Positions 13,201-62,652 of a stretch of 64,000 nt of DNA are shown here, one piece after another. The position numbers and the translations under genes were made by a program. Below the pieces are notes generated by a model that saw only the letters and a program-made list of their open reading frames with translations, searched no databases and was not told the DNA's origin. The DNA is taken from positions 248,001-312,000 of the forward strand of contig CAJQUW010003570.1 in assembly GCA_907163375.1 (NCBI GenBank), in the 5' to 3' direction. The stretch is from Prostheceraeus crozeri (lineage: Eukaryota; Platyhelminthes; Polycladida; Euryleptidae). Position 1 is the stretch's first letter, and every line of letters starts with the position of its first letter.

Positions 13201-16200
13201 CAATTATCAACAGTAAGTGACGTTTTGATAGAAATATAAATAACTTTCCGCTCTTCGCTCTTATATCGACTGCACGATGAGGAAAAAGTTTACCAAATGT
13301 TAGACTATCTTGAACTAATTACAGGAACTATAGTTGGGAGCACCCAGAAGATTGCTATCCACCGTAGTCATTCTGGCATTCGACTCTTGAGAAAGAAAGC
13401 CTACGGCTAAATATTGAGTGTTTAATTTTGTTTTATAATACATGCAGTTTTATTTATCCTTATAATACAAATCGGTCGAAGGAAGTTATTTTTCTTTTCA
13501 TTGCGATATTGCCGACTGATGAATTTTGATTATAACTAAAGAACAGCTCCTCACAATGTTCTTGGTAAAATTCTTGTTCCTCACCAACCATAAAATCTTC
13601 GGTAAAATTATTGACAATTCACCATCTTTTAAGACATTAATTTATAACTATTGCATGTTTCTCTTATTTGGTTCTATAGATAATCTCTAACGTAGATTGG
13701 TACTTAGATGTATAACTGACAAAGTCTTGCTAAGTTAAACAAAAGTGAAAATCGGATTTCTCTCTCCATCCATTGCCATCAAATATCATTACTTTTATGT
13801 AGCGGCTTGATTTTCTCTTCTAGGCTCCCTCGTCGCATTTGGAAAGCTCCAAGGATTGCTCAAATCTGACCCACTGTTGCTGCCTGGTCGTCACATGATG
13901 AATCTCGGCCTCTTCCTCGGCAATGTCGGTGCTATGGGAATGTTCATCATGTCCAACGACATGACGCTGGGTATGTCCATGTTGGGCACCACCACACTGC
14001 TCTCCAGTATCATGGGCGTGACCTTGACGGCGGCCATCGGAGGTGCTGACATGCCTGTAGTCATCACCGTCCTCAATTCCTACTCCGGATGGGCTCTCTG
14101 TGCCGAAGGCTTCATGTTGGATAATAACCTCATGACCATTGTCGGTGCTCTGATCGGCTCTTCCGGAGCTATCCTCTCCTACATCATGTGCAAGGCGATG
14201 AACCGATCACTACCAAATGTCATCCTCGGAGGCTATGGAACATCCTCATATGCCGGCGGCAAGGCCATGGAAATTACAGGTAAATTTGAGCAACGGATGA
14301 ATGAGCTGTTGAATCGCAAAATAATTGTAATCTCTTGCTACTGTGAAATTTAGACAGTGTATAATGTGCACTGAAAAATTAAATTTGGTTTGATAATGAG
14401 AGTTGGAAGCTGATTCAGAAACAGTCGGTCTACATCTTATCTGCGATTAACTGAAAAACATCATTCAATGCAAGTGGTATACCAGTTAGCATATCAGAAT
14501 ATCTGCTGTTTATTTGTAAAAAAGTTCGCATGAACAAATTCTTCTTTCGTCTCCGGTCCTCTAAAATAACAAGAGCAACAATCATGATAGCACATGCAGG
14601 ATCACATGCGGTTAAGGCTGAATAAAGAGGAGGAGGATGAGATCGAGGATCAAGAAAGTGCATGACAATCATAATAGATAGAATAAATAGCAATCTTTGA
14701 TAATCTTCAGTTAAGACTGCCCATCTTGTTACTAGGTCTTAGGTAAATCCATTTTATATAACAACATTTGTCACAAAAGTGTCTTCCGTCTATAAATTCC
14801 TTCGTTCTGAACCGATTTTCATATTTTTTTACATCATATCTTTCTTAGGATCTCCTCTTTTCGGTCGTGATAAATTCAAATCAATCCAACAAAGTTTTCT
14901 TTATGACAAATTTAGCTCAAGGCAGAAAAGGTCTGTCCCCAGCATAGGTAGTCTATCTTTAGGATGAAATTTTGTTGTGTTCTACTTGAAGTTATATATC
15001 ACGTGAATGCGCATGATCCGTACTTTCAACCAGACTATAATTCAAGATTGTATTTACGTTTATTTGGGATTTTCCGTCAATTAGGCTTTGTCTCCCAAAA
15101 AAGGTCTTCTGACATTTGGAATTCAACGTGAAAAATTGACTATACATGCAAATTTTCAAGGAAAGCGAAGTTGAAAAGACAAAAATTGCCCAAAATGTTG
15201 TTATATAAAAAGGATTTACCCTCATTTGATTAATCGAGGATTAATGAAAAAACATAAACGTGATATGCATTTCATGAAGGAATAGCATCTCACCTGTAAT
15301 CAAGTTTACAAGTATGACAAGACTTACTAGCACGGAACAAATTCTTTGATCATCGAACGCTGCACTTGCAACTTCTGTCAGCTTCTGGACACTCAACTAT
15401 GACTGAATGAACTGGCTGCGGATGACTGTGATAGTGCGATCTTGATTAGTATTCAACACTGTACGGTTGCTACGCATGTGTCAAAAGAATTGTAGAGAGA
15501 ATTCAATAATTCATGCAAATTGTCGTCAAGTACGTGTTCCCATTTCTACCGATAAATGGTTGAATGGTTGTGCACTATCGAGTCATGACCGAATTGTCCG
15601 ACCTAAGTTGTGTGATTGAATAGTATTATTTTCGCATGTTAATTTCCAGCGTTGTGAGATAAGTTCGGAAACGGGTAAGAAATGCTCTTTATAAAAACAG
15701 TTAAGGTTTCGATTGACCATTCCTGGATGATATTGATACTAAAATACTTAAAGTATCATTTTTTTAGTATATAAGAAAATACTAAAAATCTTTTTATTCC
15801 TGCGAAAGCCAGTGACAAATATTGATAAGAAATGTTCTGTGTTAAACGGTACTACATGTGCATTGTAGTTCGATGGACGGGGAAAATACGTTGATGTTTT
15901 CTGAACAATCCAAAGAGATCGACTACACTTGGGTGAATCTGAGGCATTTTTGTCAATGAAAATGCGAATGTCATCTGATATCATTGGTGACATAATGCAA
16001 ACATAACACTTTAGGGGAAGTGATTGACTCAAGTTGATTCGTTGTTTACCTGAGCTTTTTCTTCTCTTGTCGATTATATCCCGTTGAGAAGCCACGATGA
16101 TTGTATGACTGCATTGGTTATGTATCAGATATCCCGTGCGGGATAGAAGCGAACTTCAATTAGGACGCAGATTCGATTTGTGTCTATAAGAATATCTGCA

Positions 16201-18925
16201 AATATATCTGTTGTAGTGAAAATAGAAAAAAAGCGAATTCTAGAAATACCTAGTATATTGGCCTACGCATGATGCCGGAATTCACAGATTGATTCTAGAA
16301 CTAATGCCTAAACTGCATTCGTTCCGTGAGCACCTTCCATAGCGATAATCAATATGCCCGATTCCTTCTTTTTGGATCCTAACTGTTGATCAGATATGTT
16401 TTCATCATCCAAGTTAATGAGTGTTGAGCTAGACACTCAAGAATCCTCAGAATTGTCTATATCTAATTAGTTCCAGATCTAATTGTTCTCGCATTAAAAT
16501 CTGAAAATTCCTGAATTAAATGATTTCACTACAATATTTATAACCAATTTTTTCATAGCCTATACCATCCGTGCTTCGCTGAATCTGGCGCTGCGTCCGA
16601 AGACATGTCTGTGATGTCAAATGCCATACACTTCGTAACCTCTGGATACTTCTATGGTATGTGAATATGCTAGAGTTTCTGAAACTTTGATGGTGCAGCA
16701 TATGTGTATTTCACAAAGAGATGGGTTTTCTGTGACGGATCTCAGTCATGGATAAGTGGACTTTCTTCTGGTACTCAAAGTAAATTGTTTTATCTACCCA
16801 TTGTCATTTTCCGTTTAACATTTTGTTGCGTTGTTGATGGTCCTCCGTCTTTTTAACTCCATACAAATTTCACTGTTAGTCTATGTTTCTATGTTTTATT
16901 GCTGTGGTCATATTCGACAACAGTAACTAAACATTGAACTCACTGACACTTGTTCTACATTTTCAATGTCGTATAGAAATCGCATTAACGTAGCTAAATT
17001 TTGGCCTGAAATGCTATTTGAAATGTTATTCATTCTCTTCTATTGCAGGTACTCACACCGAGGCAACCGTAGATGCAGTTGCAGAAATGGCCGTCAACGC
17101 CAGAAACATCATCATTACGCCTGGATATGGTCTTTGTGTAGCGAAAGCACAGTATCCCTTAGCCGAATTGGTACGTGACATACATGTGATGCATTTCCTA
17201 CCTCATGGGTTTGCTCTACTTCAAGTAACCTCTTCAGCTTTGTATCTTCAATCTCGTATCAATTTCTCTTAAATTGATGATATTGTTACACTACCCTTCA
17301 TATGCTTCATACATGGTGCGGCCAATAAGTTTCTGGACAAAATGTAGAAAAATGCAGATCTTACAATTCTGCATGATCATTAATTTGCCATATGTAGGTT
17401 AGGATGGTATGCCCAGTTGCAAAAGATTTTCGTTTTTATAAGTCTGCTGCCCCATTTCAGAAAACATGCGAAATTTTGGTTAGTTTGTTGAATTTTCAGG
17501 ATTATCGATAGATACATAGGAAGAAACACCTTGCCATGCTTTTGAAGCAGTGATGCATTGAAGTATTCTCTTCGCGCAGAATCTGCTATATCTATACATG
17601 TAAATGATTCTATAGAAATAGCAGAACTCGACGCCTTGGATTAACCGAAAAATGTCGAATCCATAATATGCGTTATTATGCGCATAATAAACGATTTTGG
17701 TTGACGTAGGGCAGGCAGTTTTCTTTTTCTATCAAAATTATCTGTAAAATATTAAATAAAGGACCAACACTGCTGTTTTTAAATAATGTGACAAATTACG
17801 ATAATTTAAAGATTTTCTGTAATTCTTAGTAAATGAAGTTATTGAGACTACTCGTCGGCCTGATCGAAATTGAGATTTCAATCACTTGGTCGTATTTTGA
17901 GACGTTACAAGCATTTTTGATGTAGCCACCTGCAGATGTTCATCTGAATGTTGTCATGCACGATAGCGCAGTTTTCTTAATGTTGTCGGGCTTCTGTGTG
18001 GAGGTGCAAAAGGTCCATTATTCGAGTCTGTCCGCTTCGGGAGGTAGCCCCGCTCTAAAGGAAAAATCTTCCACGAATCTCAAAAAATCGCTTTAGGCCT
18101 CAGCCACACTGCGAGCTTTTCCAAGCGTTTCCGAGCAAAGCGTTTTGCAGCAAATATAAAGTCGCCATTACAGCAGTTGTAGACTGCCACACTGTGAGGA
18201 AAGCAAACCAGAGCGATTAATAGCTTACGGACATACGTTTGCTCGGGACGCTCGTGTTTGCTTTGCTTTCATTGTGGCTGAGGCCTTAGCATACATATGT
18301 CCGTTGAATTAAGAAGTCTATTAAAACCATCGGAGCTCATTGTGAGTAATTTTTTATCTAATTTGACAATCTTACGCGACCTCGAAATCGACTCTTTAAA
18401 CGTAATACATCACGTTATTTGATATCAACGTTCATTCTTAATGAGGTTCTTGTAGATTTTTGTATTTGATATTTCTTTTCTACAATGACATCACATTTCT
18501 CTCTGCAGGTCGATTTGCTCAACAGTAAAGGCAAAAAAGTCCGCTTCGGAATTCACCCCGTTGCTGGCCGCATGCCTGGACAATTGAACGTTCTGTTGGC
18601 TGAAGCCGGTGTCCCATACGACATCGTCCTTGAAATGGACGAGATTAATGAAGATTTCGATGATACCGATCTTGTGCTAGTCATTGGTGCCAATGATACG
18701 GTGAACTCAGCTGCAGAGGAAGATCCCAACTCCATCATTGCTGGTATGCCTGTTCTCCGGGTCTGGACATCCAAACAAGTGGTAGTGGTGAAGCGAACCC
18801 TTGGTGTAGGGTATGCGGCAGTTGACAATCCAATTTTCTTCAAGGAGAACACCAACATGCTTCTGGGAGATGCCAAGAAGATGTGCGACGGACTTCTGAC
18901 CAAAGTGCGCGAGCACTATTCGTAG
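1057..18925 (+). CDS. NNT: NAD(P) transhydrogenase, mitochondrial (NNT), 3' seven exons, 5' partial
   Basis: Inner mitochondrial membrane enzyme that couples proton entry to hydride transfer from NADH to NADP+. Joined exons: 1057-1290, 4787-5069, 8165-8718, 11733-11936, 13824-14279, 17049-17170, 18509-18925. All junctions are AG/GT and phases agree (1,1,2,1,1,1,0), giving 755 codons and a TAG stop. Seen: the end of NAD-binding domain I ([10 protein letters not shown]), a Pro/Ala-rich linker, the multi-span membrane domain II ([35 protein letters not shown]) and the NADP-binding domain III ([52 protein letters not shown]). The vertebrate protein is about 1,086 aa, so roughly the first 30% lies before the window. 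The reading frame is intact, so I infer a functional gene. It converges with the ACP6-like gene on the - strand. Confidence 0.97.
1291..4786. other. NNT intron (3.5 kb) with 13-bp motif cluster
   Basis: I see no exon. The intron contains seven copies of the 13-mer GTGACGGAATCAC (one with a mismatch) and, at about 1386-1480, a fragment of a dispersed repeat also present at 24966, 26108, 33110 and 59650. Confidence 0.7.
1563..3686. repeat. Clustered 13-bp motif GTGACGGAATCAC (seven copies)
   Basis: Perfect copies lie at 1563-1575, 1751-1763, 1946-1958, 1960-1972, 3505-3517 (reverse) and 3674-3686. A 12/13 copy lies at 3518-3530. The reverse copy at 3505 and the one at 3518 abut and form a 26-bp near-perfect palindrome, with a further half copy at 3493-3503. 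The word itself is an interrupted inverted repeat, GTGA-CGGAA-TCAC. Confidence 0.85.
4787..5069 (+). CDS. NNT: NNT exon (domain I/II linker)
   Basis: The acceptor ttgcag ends at 4786 and the donor is gtgagg at 5070. The exon encodes [17 protein letters not shown], then a low-complexity Pro/Ala stretch ([20 protein letters not shown]), then the entry into membrane domain II ([17 protein letters not shown]). It ends in phase 2. The linker is far richer in Pro and Ala than the vertebrate one, which is expected of a flexible tether. Confidence 0.95.
5070..8164. other. NNT intron (3.1 kb) with a LINE fragment
   Basis: Apart from the LINE 3' fragment at about 7285-7660, I see no recognisable element or exon. 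Confidence 0.6.
7285..7660 (-). pseudogene. Non-LTR retrotransposon (LINE) reverse-transcriptase 3' fragment
   Basis: The - strand reads [18 protein letters not shown], then [14 protein letters not shown] and, after a frame change, [16 protein letters not shown]. These match the C-terminal tail of RTE/Jockey-type LINE ORF2 proteins (C-x-YLG, then GRPxKxW). The copy ends in CGATGATGATG, a short tandem tail of the kind RTE-like elements carry. It is 5'-truncated and frame-broken, so it is a dead copy inserted in an NNT intron. Confidence 0.8.
8165..8718 (+). CDS. NNT: NNT exon (membrane domain II, first part)
   Basis: The acceptor gcag ends at 8164 and the donor is gtaagg at 8719. The exon encodes [20 protein letters not shown], then several hydrophobic spans and the conserved [13 protein letters not shown] loop, ending GVGGTIG in phase 1. 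It is the largest exon of the gene in the window (554 bp). Confidence 0.97.
8719..11732. other. NNT intron (3.0 kb) with a hAT-like MITE
   Basis: The intron holds the non-autonomous element at 10381-11480. Nothing else is recognisable. Confidence 0.6.
10381..11480. mobile_element. Non-autonomous hAT-like element with TGTGACA subterminal repeats
   Basis: The element begins CAGCGGTGGG and ends CCCACCCCTG, hAT-type termini. It is flanked on both sides by the direct repeat ATTCAAT (10374-10380 and 11481-11487), a 7-of-8 target duplication. Both ends are dense in TGTGACAAAATGTGACA words (10399-10480 and 11337-11453), the kind of subterminal repeats that hAT transposases bind. No transposase reading frame remains. 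Confidence 0.75.
11733..11936 (+). CDS. NNT: NNT exon (membrane domain II, middle)
   Basis: The acceptor ttcacag ends at 11732 and the donor is gtacat at 11937. The exon encodes [35 protein letters not shown] and [10 protein letters not shown]. Both flanking introns are phase 1. Confidence 0.96.
11937..13823. other. NNT intron (1.9 kb) with a TIR element
   Basis: The intron contains the terminal-inverted-repeat element at 12060-12948. The remaining 0.9 kb shows nothing recognisable. Confidence 0.55.
12060..12948. mobile_element. Non-autonomous DNA transposon with about 65-bp terminal inverted repeats
   Basis: The left end (12060-12121) and right end (about 12888-12948) are inverted copies. 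They share AAGCG(C/T)TTAAATAAAAGAC near the outside and TTCGTTAAGACAAATTTAC on the inside. TA dinucleotides flank both ends (12058-12059, 12949-12950), fitting a Tc1/mariner-type insertion. A 97-codon frame inside (12138-12428) matches nothing I know. Confidence 0.65.
13824..14279 (+). CDS. NNT: NNT exon (membrane domain II, last part)
   Basis: The acceptor cttctag ends at 13823 and the donor is gtaaat at 14280. The exon encodes [51 protein letters not shown] and [15 protein letters not shown]. Together these are the most conserved membrane segments of the family. It ends in phase 1. Confidence 0.97.
14280..17048. other. NNT intron (2.8 kb), nothing recognised
   Basis: AT-rich intron sequence with no coding frame, repeat or RNA gene that I can support. 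A short palindrome, TATCCCGTGCGGGATA, lies near 16130. Confidence 0.6.
17049..17170 (+). CDS. NNT: NNT exon (start of NADP domain III)
   Basis: The acceptor attgcag ends at 17048 and the donor is gtacgt at 17171. The exon encodes [19 protein letters not shown], then [21 protein letters not shown]. The GYG loop belongs to the NADP(H)-binding Rossmann-like fold. The exon ends in phase 0. Confidence 0.96.
18015..18060 (+). repeat. tRNA-derived SINE fragment (B-box part)
   Basis: The phrase ...attcgagtctgtccgcttcgggaggtagccccgct closely matches the B-box part of the fuller SINE at 37690-37885. The 5' half with the A box is missing. Confidence 0.6.
18096..18285. mobile_element. PIF/Harbinger-like MITE, 190 bp
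   Basis: Terminal inverted repeats begin GGCCTCAGCCACA(C/A)TG at both ends. They are flanked by the trinucleotide TTA (18093-18095 and 18286-18288), the 3-bp TWA target duplication typical of PIF/Harbinger. There is no coding capacity. Confidence 0.8.
18509..18925 (+). CDS. NNT: NNT last coding exon (NADP domain III)
   Basis: The acceptor ctgcag ends at 18508 and the TAG stop is at 18923-18925. The exon encodes [20 protein letters not shown], the acidic [13 protein letters not shown] loop, [16 protein letters not shown] and [10 protein letters not shown], ending VREHYS. No frame break is seen. Confidence 0.97.
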   Translation, partial: VDLLNSKGKKVRFGIHPVAGRMPGQLNVLLAEAGVPYDIVLEMDEINEDFDDTDLVLVIGANDTVNSAAEEDPNSIIAGMPVLRVWTSKQVVVVKRTLGVGYAAVDNPIFFKENTNMLLGDAKKMCDGLLTKVREHYS

Positions 18926-20474
18926 ATTAGAAAAAGAATAGGAGTTTTTCAATTTTCAGGAGTGCTTTTGATGACTTGCCCCATTTGAACAATTGTGTGA
19001 TTGTAATTTAATCAAAATAATGAGACGAGATTCGGATTTCAGTTTTCTATTTGACAGTGATGGAATATTTAGAGATCGGGAATGTCTGTTAGGCGATGAG
19101 GCAGTCAGCAAAAGTGCAATGTTGCATCGTTCAAAAAATTTAAAACAGTGGAAGTAGGAATATCATAAAAAGATTTTACTTTGAGGCATTTAAAGCTGCA
19201 AAACAAAATAATGTGCGGACTTCGTGCTAGTGGCATCATTAAACGAGTGCCTCAGAATCAGTGGCCGCGCGTGACTCCTAGCTCAGGTGCTGCCCATTAA
19301 AAGTATTCTTGCAGTTCGACAAAAGCATCAAAGCCGACTTGCACAATATTTGCTTGTAGCTTCGTGATTTCAATTGCCTCAGAACAAATATGTTTCAAAA
19401 AGGCTAAATTGATCAGCTCTATTCCAAAGACAAAACCCACTTGTCTTAAGTTGTAGAAATTGTTTGCAATGTCATTGCTTAATTTTAGACTAGACTGACA
19501 GATGAAAGTGGTAGCCTAATCATCCAATTTTTCAATACACTACGGAATTCATGAGGCCTCCTACTTTCGATTCACAGCGGCTCAAAGTGTGATCTGAGCA
19601 GTATATGGGCCTACTCAACACACGTACGGTGTTTTAGGGCATCATGCATCCATCCATGGCAGAAACCACCTGACGGTGTGCTCTCCTATAAAATAGTGAC
19701 AAAAGTATTAAAATTGGGTTGAACAGGCCTACCGGCTTCGAGCTTTGTTCTCCGGATATAAAAACAACTGCTGTTTTTGGAATGTGACATGGGAATGGCA
19801 CAGGCTCATGTATGTGCACCTCCAACTCATGGATCCCTACAGGAGCACTGATCGAATAATGACATAACTTAATTGAACAGTCCTGATCATTTGCCATCTC
19901 TACAGGCAGCGCAGTGGGCATTCTTTTCGATTAATTGTTGTTGTGCGTGCGAGGATTCTCCTGCGAGTGATGAAACATATTTGTGAAATCAAGAAGAAGC
20001 CTACCCCGGTACATTCGTATTTTTACTTCTCATTCGATAACTCAAAACAGCAGCCATCGCAACGCATGGTCCTACATAGTGGACTACTGATGCGTAGAGA
20101 CTACACAGTATGTGGGCCTATACATTTTCAGTGAACTTGACTGGTTTATCTTGTAACGGCCCCCTTCATTCCGGCAGAATCTTCAATCTAGACTATTCTA
20201 ATTTCAAAGTGGAACACTCAAACATCAAGCCGCGTGAATTATGATATTCCTCTGTGGGTTTGTTGCACCTCTAAAGTCATCAAGACAAAAACAACGGTAA
20301 TCAAAGAAATCGATATGTAATATTAAAATATGGAAGTCATTGTCAAAATCTGTCTGACACAATCATAAAAATACTGACTAAAAGTTATAAAAAGAATGAT
20401 CAGAAGGGGTGTAAATTCAGAGAAAGTGAAAACAAAGTCTTGAGCAAAAGCACTCCAGGATTGCATTACTTCTT
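18926..20474. other. Intergenic/3'-UTR interval between converging genes
   Basis: This 1.55-kb gap separates the NNT stop (+) and the ACP6-like stop (-) and must hold both 3' UTRs. I see no clear AATAAA close to either stop and no further gene. Confidence 0.5.
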
Positions 20475-59298
<38,824 letters not shown>

Positions 59299-59649
59299 CT
59301 GAAACAAAATAAAGGGAATATCACACTTCCTCCACGCAAAAGTCGCTTCTTTGAAAATCTACGGACAATTACGACAATAACAATGTTCAGTTGCAAGCAA
59401 GTGGTGGTTATCATCACATGGCGATTTCAAATCGATGAACGCCCGCAACTTCATTGAGAATTTTCAATTTTTGAAAAATTTTGCTCTTATCTCAATTGCC
59501 GAGCGTTTTTCTTTGTGTGATCAATCCAGAGCACAGATTCTTCAATCGCAAATGAAGACACTAAAATCGGACAGAACTCTCTACAGTTCTATGGGACGAG
59601 CTTTTTCAATGAAGAGCTTTGTGAGGTGTGACACGCGTGAGGAAGCTGA

Positions 59650-60010
59650 TAGTCCGACCGCCAGCACGAGCTCCTGCAGGAAACGAGGCCGACAATGAGA
59701 CTTTCACAGAATGATGCTCACTCAAAGGCTATCAACAATCTGCGCGTCTGTCAAGTTCTACCCGGTTACTATTATTGTCAGACAGGATAAAAGGAAGCAC
59801 ATGTATATCCAATGGGTTCAGCACATTATAGTTTTCCGCAAAATTGAGTTTTTCTATGATTAAATGAGTATGACTAACAGCCAAAATTACAGTTATGTCT
59901 TTAATTCCTATGATGTGCTAATTCCCTTATGTCCTATGATGTGCACGTGCTATTATCATGCATCTGATCGACAATGTATGTGAGAATGTGGTTAAAATTG
60001 GCCAAAATGT
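59650..60010 (+). repeat. Dispersed repeat family D, copy 5
   Basis: AGTCCGACCGCCAGCACGAG, AACGAGGCCGACAATGAGAC, TTTCACAGAATGATGCTCAC, TTGTCAGACAGGATAAAAGG and TGATCGACAATGTATGTGAG occur in this order. This is the longest copy (about 360 bp). Confidence 0.7.
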
Positions 60011-60947
60011 CGACAATATGAGGCTAGCAAAATCTGATGGTGTTTAGTTTCATAGGAAAAGGTATCTGAACATGTGATCTAAAATAGCAAAATCCCTTGA
60101 AATAAAGTCTGTGTTATAGAATTTCGCTAATTTCTAGCATCAAAATATACAAAAGGTAAAACGCAGAATTCAAAATAATTCATTGTCGTCTTTATCAATA
60201 ACTAAATTTATACAAATATATCGTTGTTGACTGCTTGTGTTTCAAGTGTACTTTTACATTTGAAATCGGTCGACCCGGGTTTACTTTGAAGTTTACTATG
60301 CACATCGATTGTCAATATGTAACCAAAAGCATGCGGGCCACTACTAGCTAATGGCGAAAATTAAACACAAATTCATAAATTTCAACAATCATATCTCGGT
60401 TGGACGAGAAGTAACCGTCGAACATGCTTCCTCATCCTACACAGTAATATAGTAATAGCATTAATTAAATCCTCATAATGGTAACCTGCATATAATATGA
60501 ATAGGGCATCATAACTTCAACTATGTTTCACCATCCACTCTAAAAATAAATGTACAATTTTACATCGCCGGTGATGCAAAAAATGTTACAGAGCGGGTCC
60601 CGTAACTTGACATATTCGGCGAGGTTATGCTTGACTCTACAACTCTGCTTGTCTATAACGTTTCCTTAATAGCTCGGTCGCAAAATTGCCACAGACAATA
60701 TCAGGCAAAACTATCTGCCTTTCTAATTTTGTTGAAAATAGGACATGTTTTTGATGACGCCACTCGATTGCACCTCTGTCAATTATTTTCCGTGGGATTT
60801 GCATGTCCAACGAAATGTCTCACTGCCCTTGACAAATTGAATGGGGCACATTCCTTTTGTTATCACATACTATCATTTGCTATCACTGGCAAGATCTAAG
60901 AAGCAGTGCATAACATCAGCATACAGAATAATAACATAATAGTGAAA

Positions 60948-61662
60948 TGTGTTCGCTCTGCGTCCGGGAGACCTGTGTTCACACCTTGGTCGGGTCAAAC
61001 CTAAGACTGTTAAAACAGGTACCTACACTCTGCATTCTTGCTAAACACACAGCGCGAAAGAATGAGTGGGATAAATGACAACTCGGTCACATAGAAGAGA
61101 GGCGTGTCCACAGAATTAGATTGTTTAAGCGTGTCACCTTGCTAGAAGTGCAAACTGATTCAAAACGATGGCATATGCAGGAACTTACTAAGTGGGCAAA
61201 AAGAAAGCCTTAATTCCTTGTAGAGATAGGAAAAATAGTCATGCGTCGCATGCAGATTGCTATGCATTCCTTCAAAATTCTCCGATCGCCAGGATTCCTT
61301 CAGATTCGAAGAATTCATTGCGCAGAAGTTTTCTCGATAATGTTGGTCCCTCCGATCATTATTAAAAAAGTTATCAGGCGCACGAAAAAACGTTCACAAA
61401 ATTCTCTGTAGAACTTGACTGGATCAGACAGAACTTTGCTGTCTGATCCAGTTGATAACAGTCACTGAGACTTCGCACAATTTGGCGCGTTTAATGTTGA
61501 ACTGGCTGCTCATTGTTCGATTGCTATGGTATTATGTCAGCAGATTGTACCATTTAATTAACGTTATAAGTTACAATGTTTCCTTTCTAGTCAAACAGAA
61601 GAAGAGACAAGGAGTCAAATTCTGTGGGCGTGTCATCTATTGTGCGTCCGAGTATAAGCAAG
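60948..61662 (+). repeat. tRNA-derived SINE, family 1, copy 2, split by an insertion
   Basis: GTTCGCTCTGCGTCCGGGAG to GGCGTGTC (60948-61108) matches the SINE at 21930-22155. The 3' end (GTGCGTCCGAGTATAAGCAA) resumes at 61635 after the element at 61109-61626. The B box is mutated (TTCACACC) and the A box is missing. Confidence 0.8.
61109..61626. mobile_element. 518-bp DNA element with 8-bp target duplication
   Basis: The termini CACAGAATTAGATT and, inverted, CACAGAATTTGACT agree at 12 of 14 bases. The exact 8-bp repeat GGCGTGTC flanks the element (61101-61108 and 61627-61634) and occurs once in the SINE consensus position. Inside is a 14-bp perfect hairpin (61418-61452). No transposase. An 8-bp duplication fits hAT or a few other superfamilies, although CACAG is not a typical hAT end. 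Confidence 0.85.
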
Positions 61663-61689
61663 GTTAATTTACTTAATACGTTAAATTGA

Positions 61690-62390
61690 GGAAATACGAA
61701 CATTAAGATAAGATAGATAAGATAATATTTCTTTATTCATGAAAAAAGACGCAAGAAAATAAACAAGATAAGCACATGTCATGGCCGCAAAGGCACTTAC
61801 AGACGAGCGCTACTTATAAAACATGAAATTCATAGTTTTGTAAAATCTTCATAAAAATGGTCGTGGTAAACATTCTTTAATCTTTCTTTAAAGCAATTAA
61901 CGGAGCAGAGGTACATTCAACTGGCAGAAAGTTCGAAATTTAGCAGACACAGTAAAAGAAAGTATTTGATAAATAACGGGTATGAGGGAGAATGTACGGC
62001 TCAACTTGAGATGGATGATTTGACTGAATGTGTGTAAAATACGTTGGTGGATGCTAGACTAAGTAATCATCAATTCTAATGTCAACGAAGCCATTACAAA
62101 TTTTGAAAAGAAGCATAAGTCAAGAACAACGCGCCTGCGGCAAGGTGGCTCTAGATGCAATACGCGGAGCCTCTGCTTTAAGTCTGAACAGTATATTTTA
62201 CAACGTTTGCCGATTTGACGAGTGAAGTATCTTTTACGCGCTCCAAACAAAAACTATCGCGCTTTAAATACGGATTAAATACTTGACAATTGTACTTAAG
62301 AATAGGCCCAATGAAAGTCTTATAACCAACCATTAAGGTATCTTTGTTGGCAAAAGATTTTTTAAAATTAATATGAAGCTCTAGCAAAAG
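61690..62390 (-). pseudogene. CR1/L2-like LINE, 3' fragment
   Basis: The - strand frames give VGYKTFIGPILKYNCQVFNP then YLKRDSFCLERVK, and SDLKQRLRVLHLEPPCRRRV. These match the 'YK.(Y/F)(V/I).PIL.Y.(S/C)..(W/F)(N/S)P' and 'RL..L.L..L..RR' blocks at the end of CR1/L2 ORF2. The copy ends in AATAAAGAAATATTATCTTA followed by TATC/TTATC repeats, typical of such 3' ends. Frame-broken. Confidence 0.82.
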
Positions 62391-62652
62391 CTAATGAGGC
62401 TATTCTGCTACAATGTGAACCGAACTTTAAATCTGGAGTCAGCAAAATGCCTATATCAGTCAGAGATTCTTGTATAGGAATAGACAAACAATTCACATAT
62501 ACTCATTGACAAAATTTTTGAAACATTTACTTCTTTAACTTCTTTCATTTTTGACTGGTATATATACATGTATGTATGATACCTTGATAATTTAGTCACA
62601 ATCTCTACCAAGTTGCTAGCACAGAAAAACAACGCATGTAGCAGATTCAACT

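Larger units (their letters stand above)
17171..18508. other. NNT intron (1.3 kb) with SINE fragment and Harbinger-like MITE
   Basis: The intron holds a tRNA-SINE fragment at about 18015-18060 and a 190-bp MITE at 18096-18285. A mariner-like terminal phrase (gcggccaataagtttctgga) lies near 17318, with no partner found. Confidence 0.6.
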
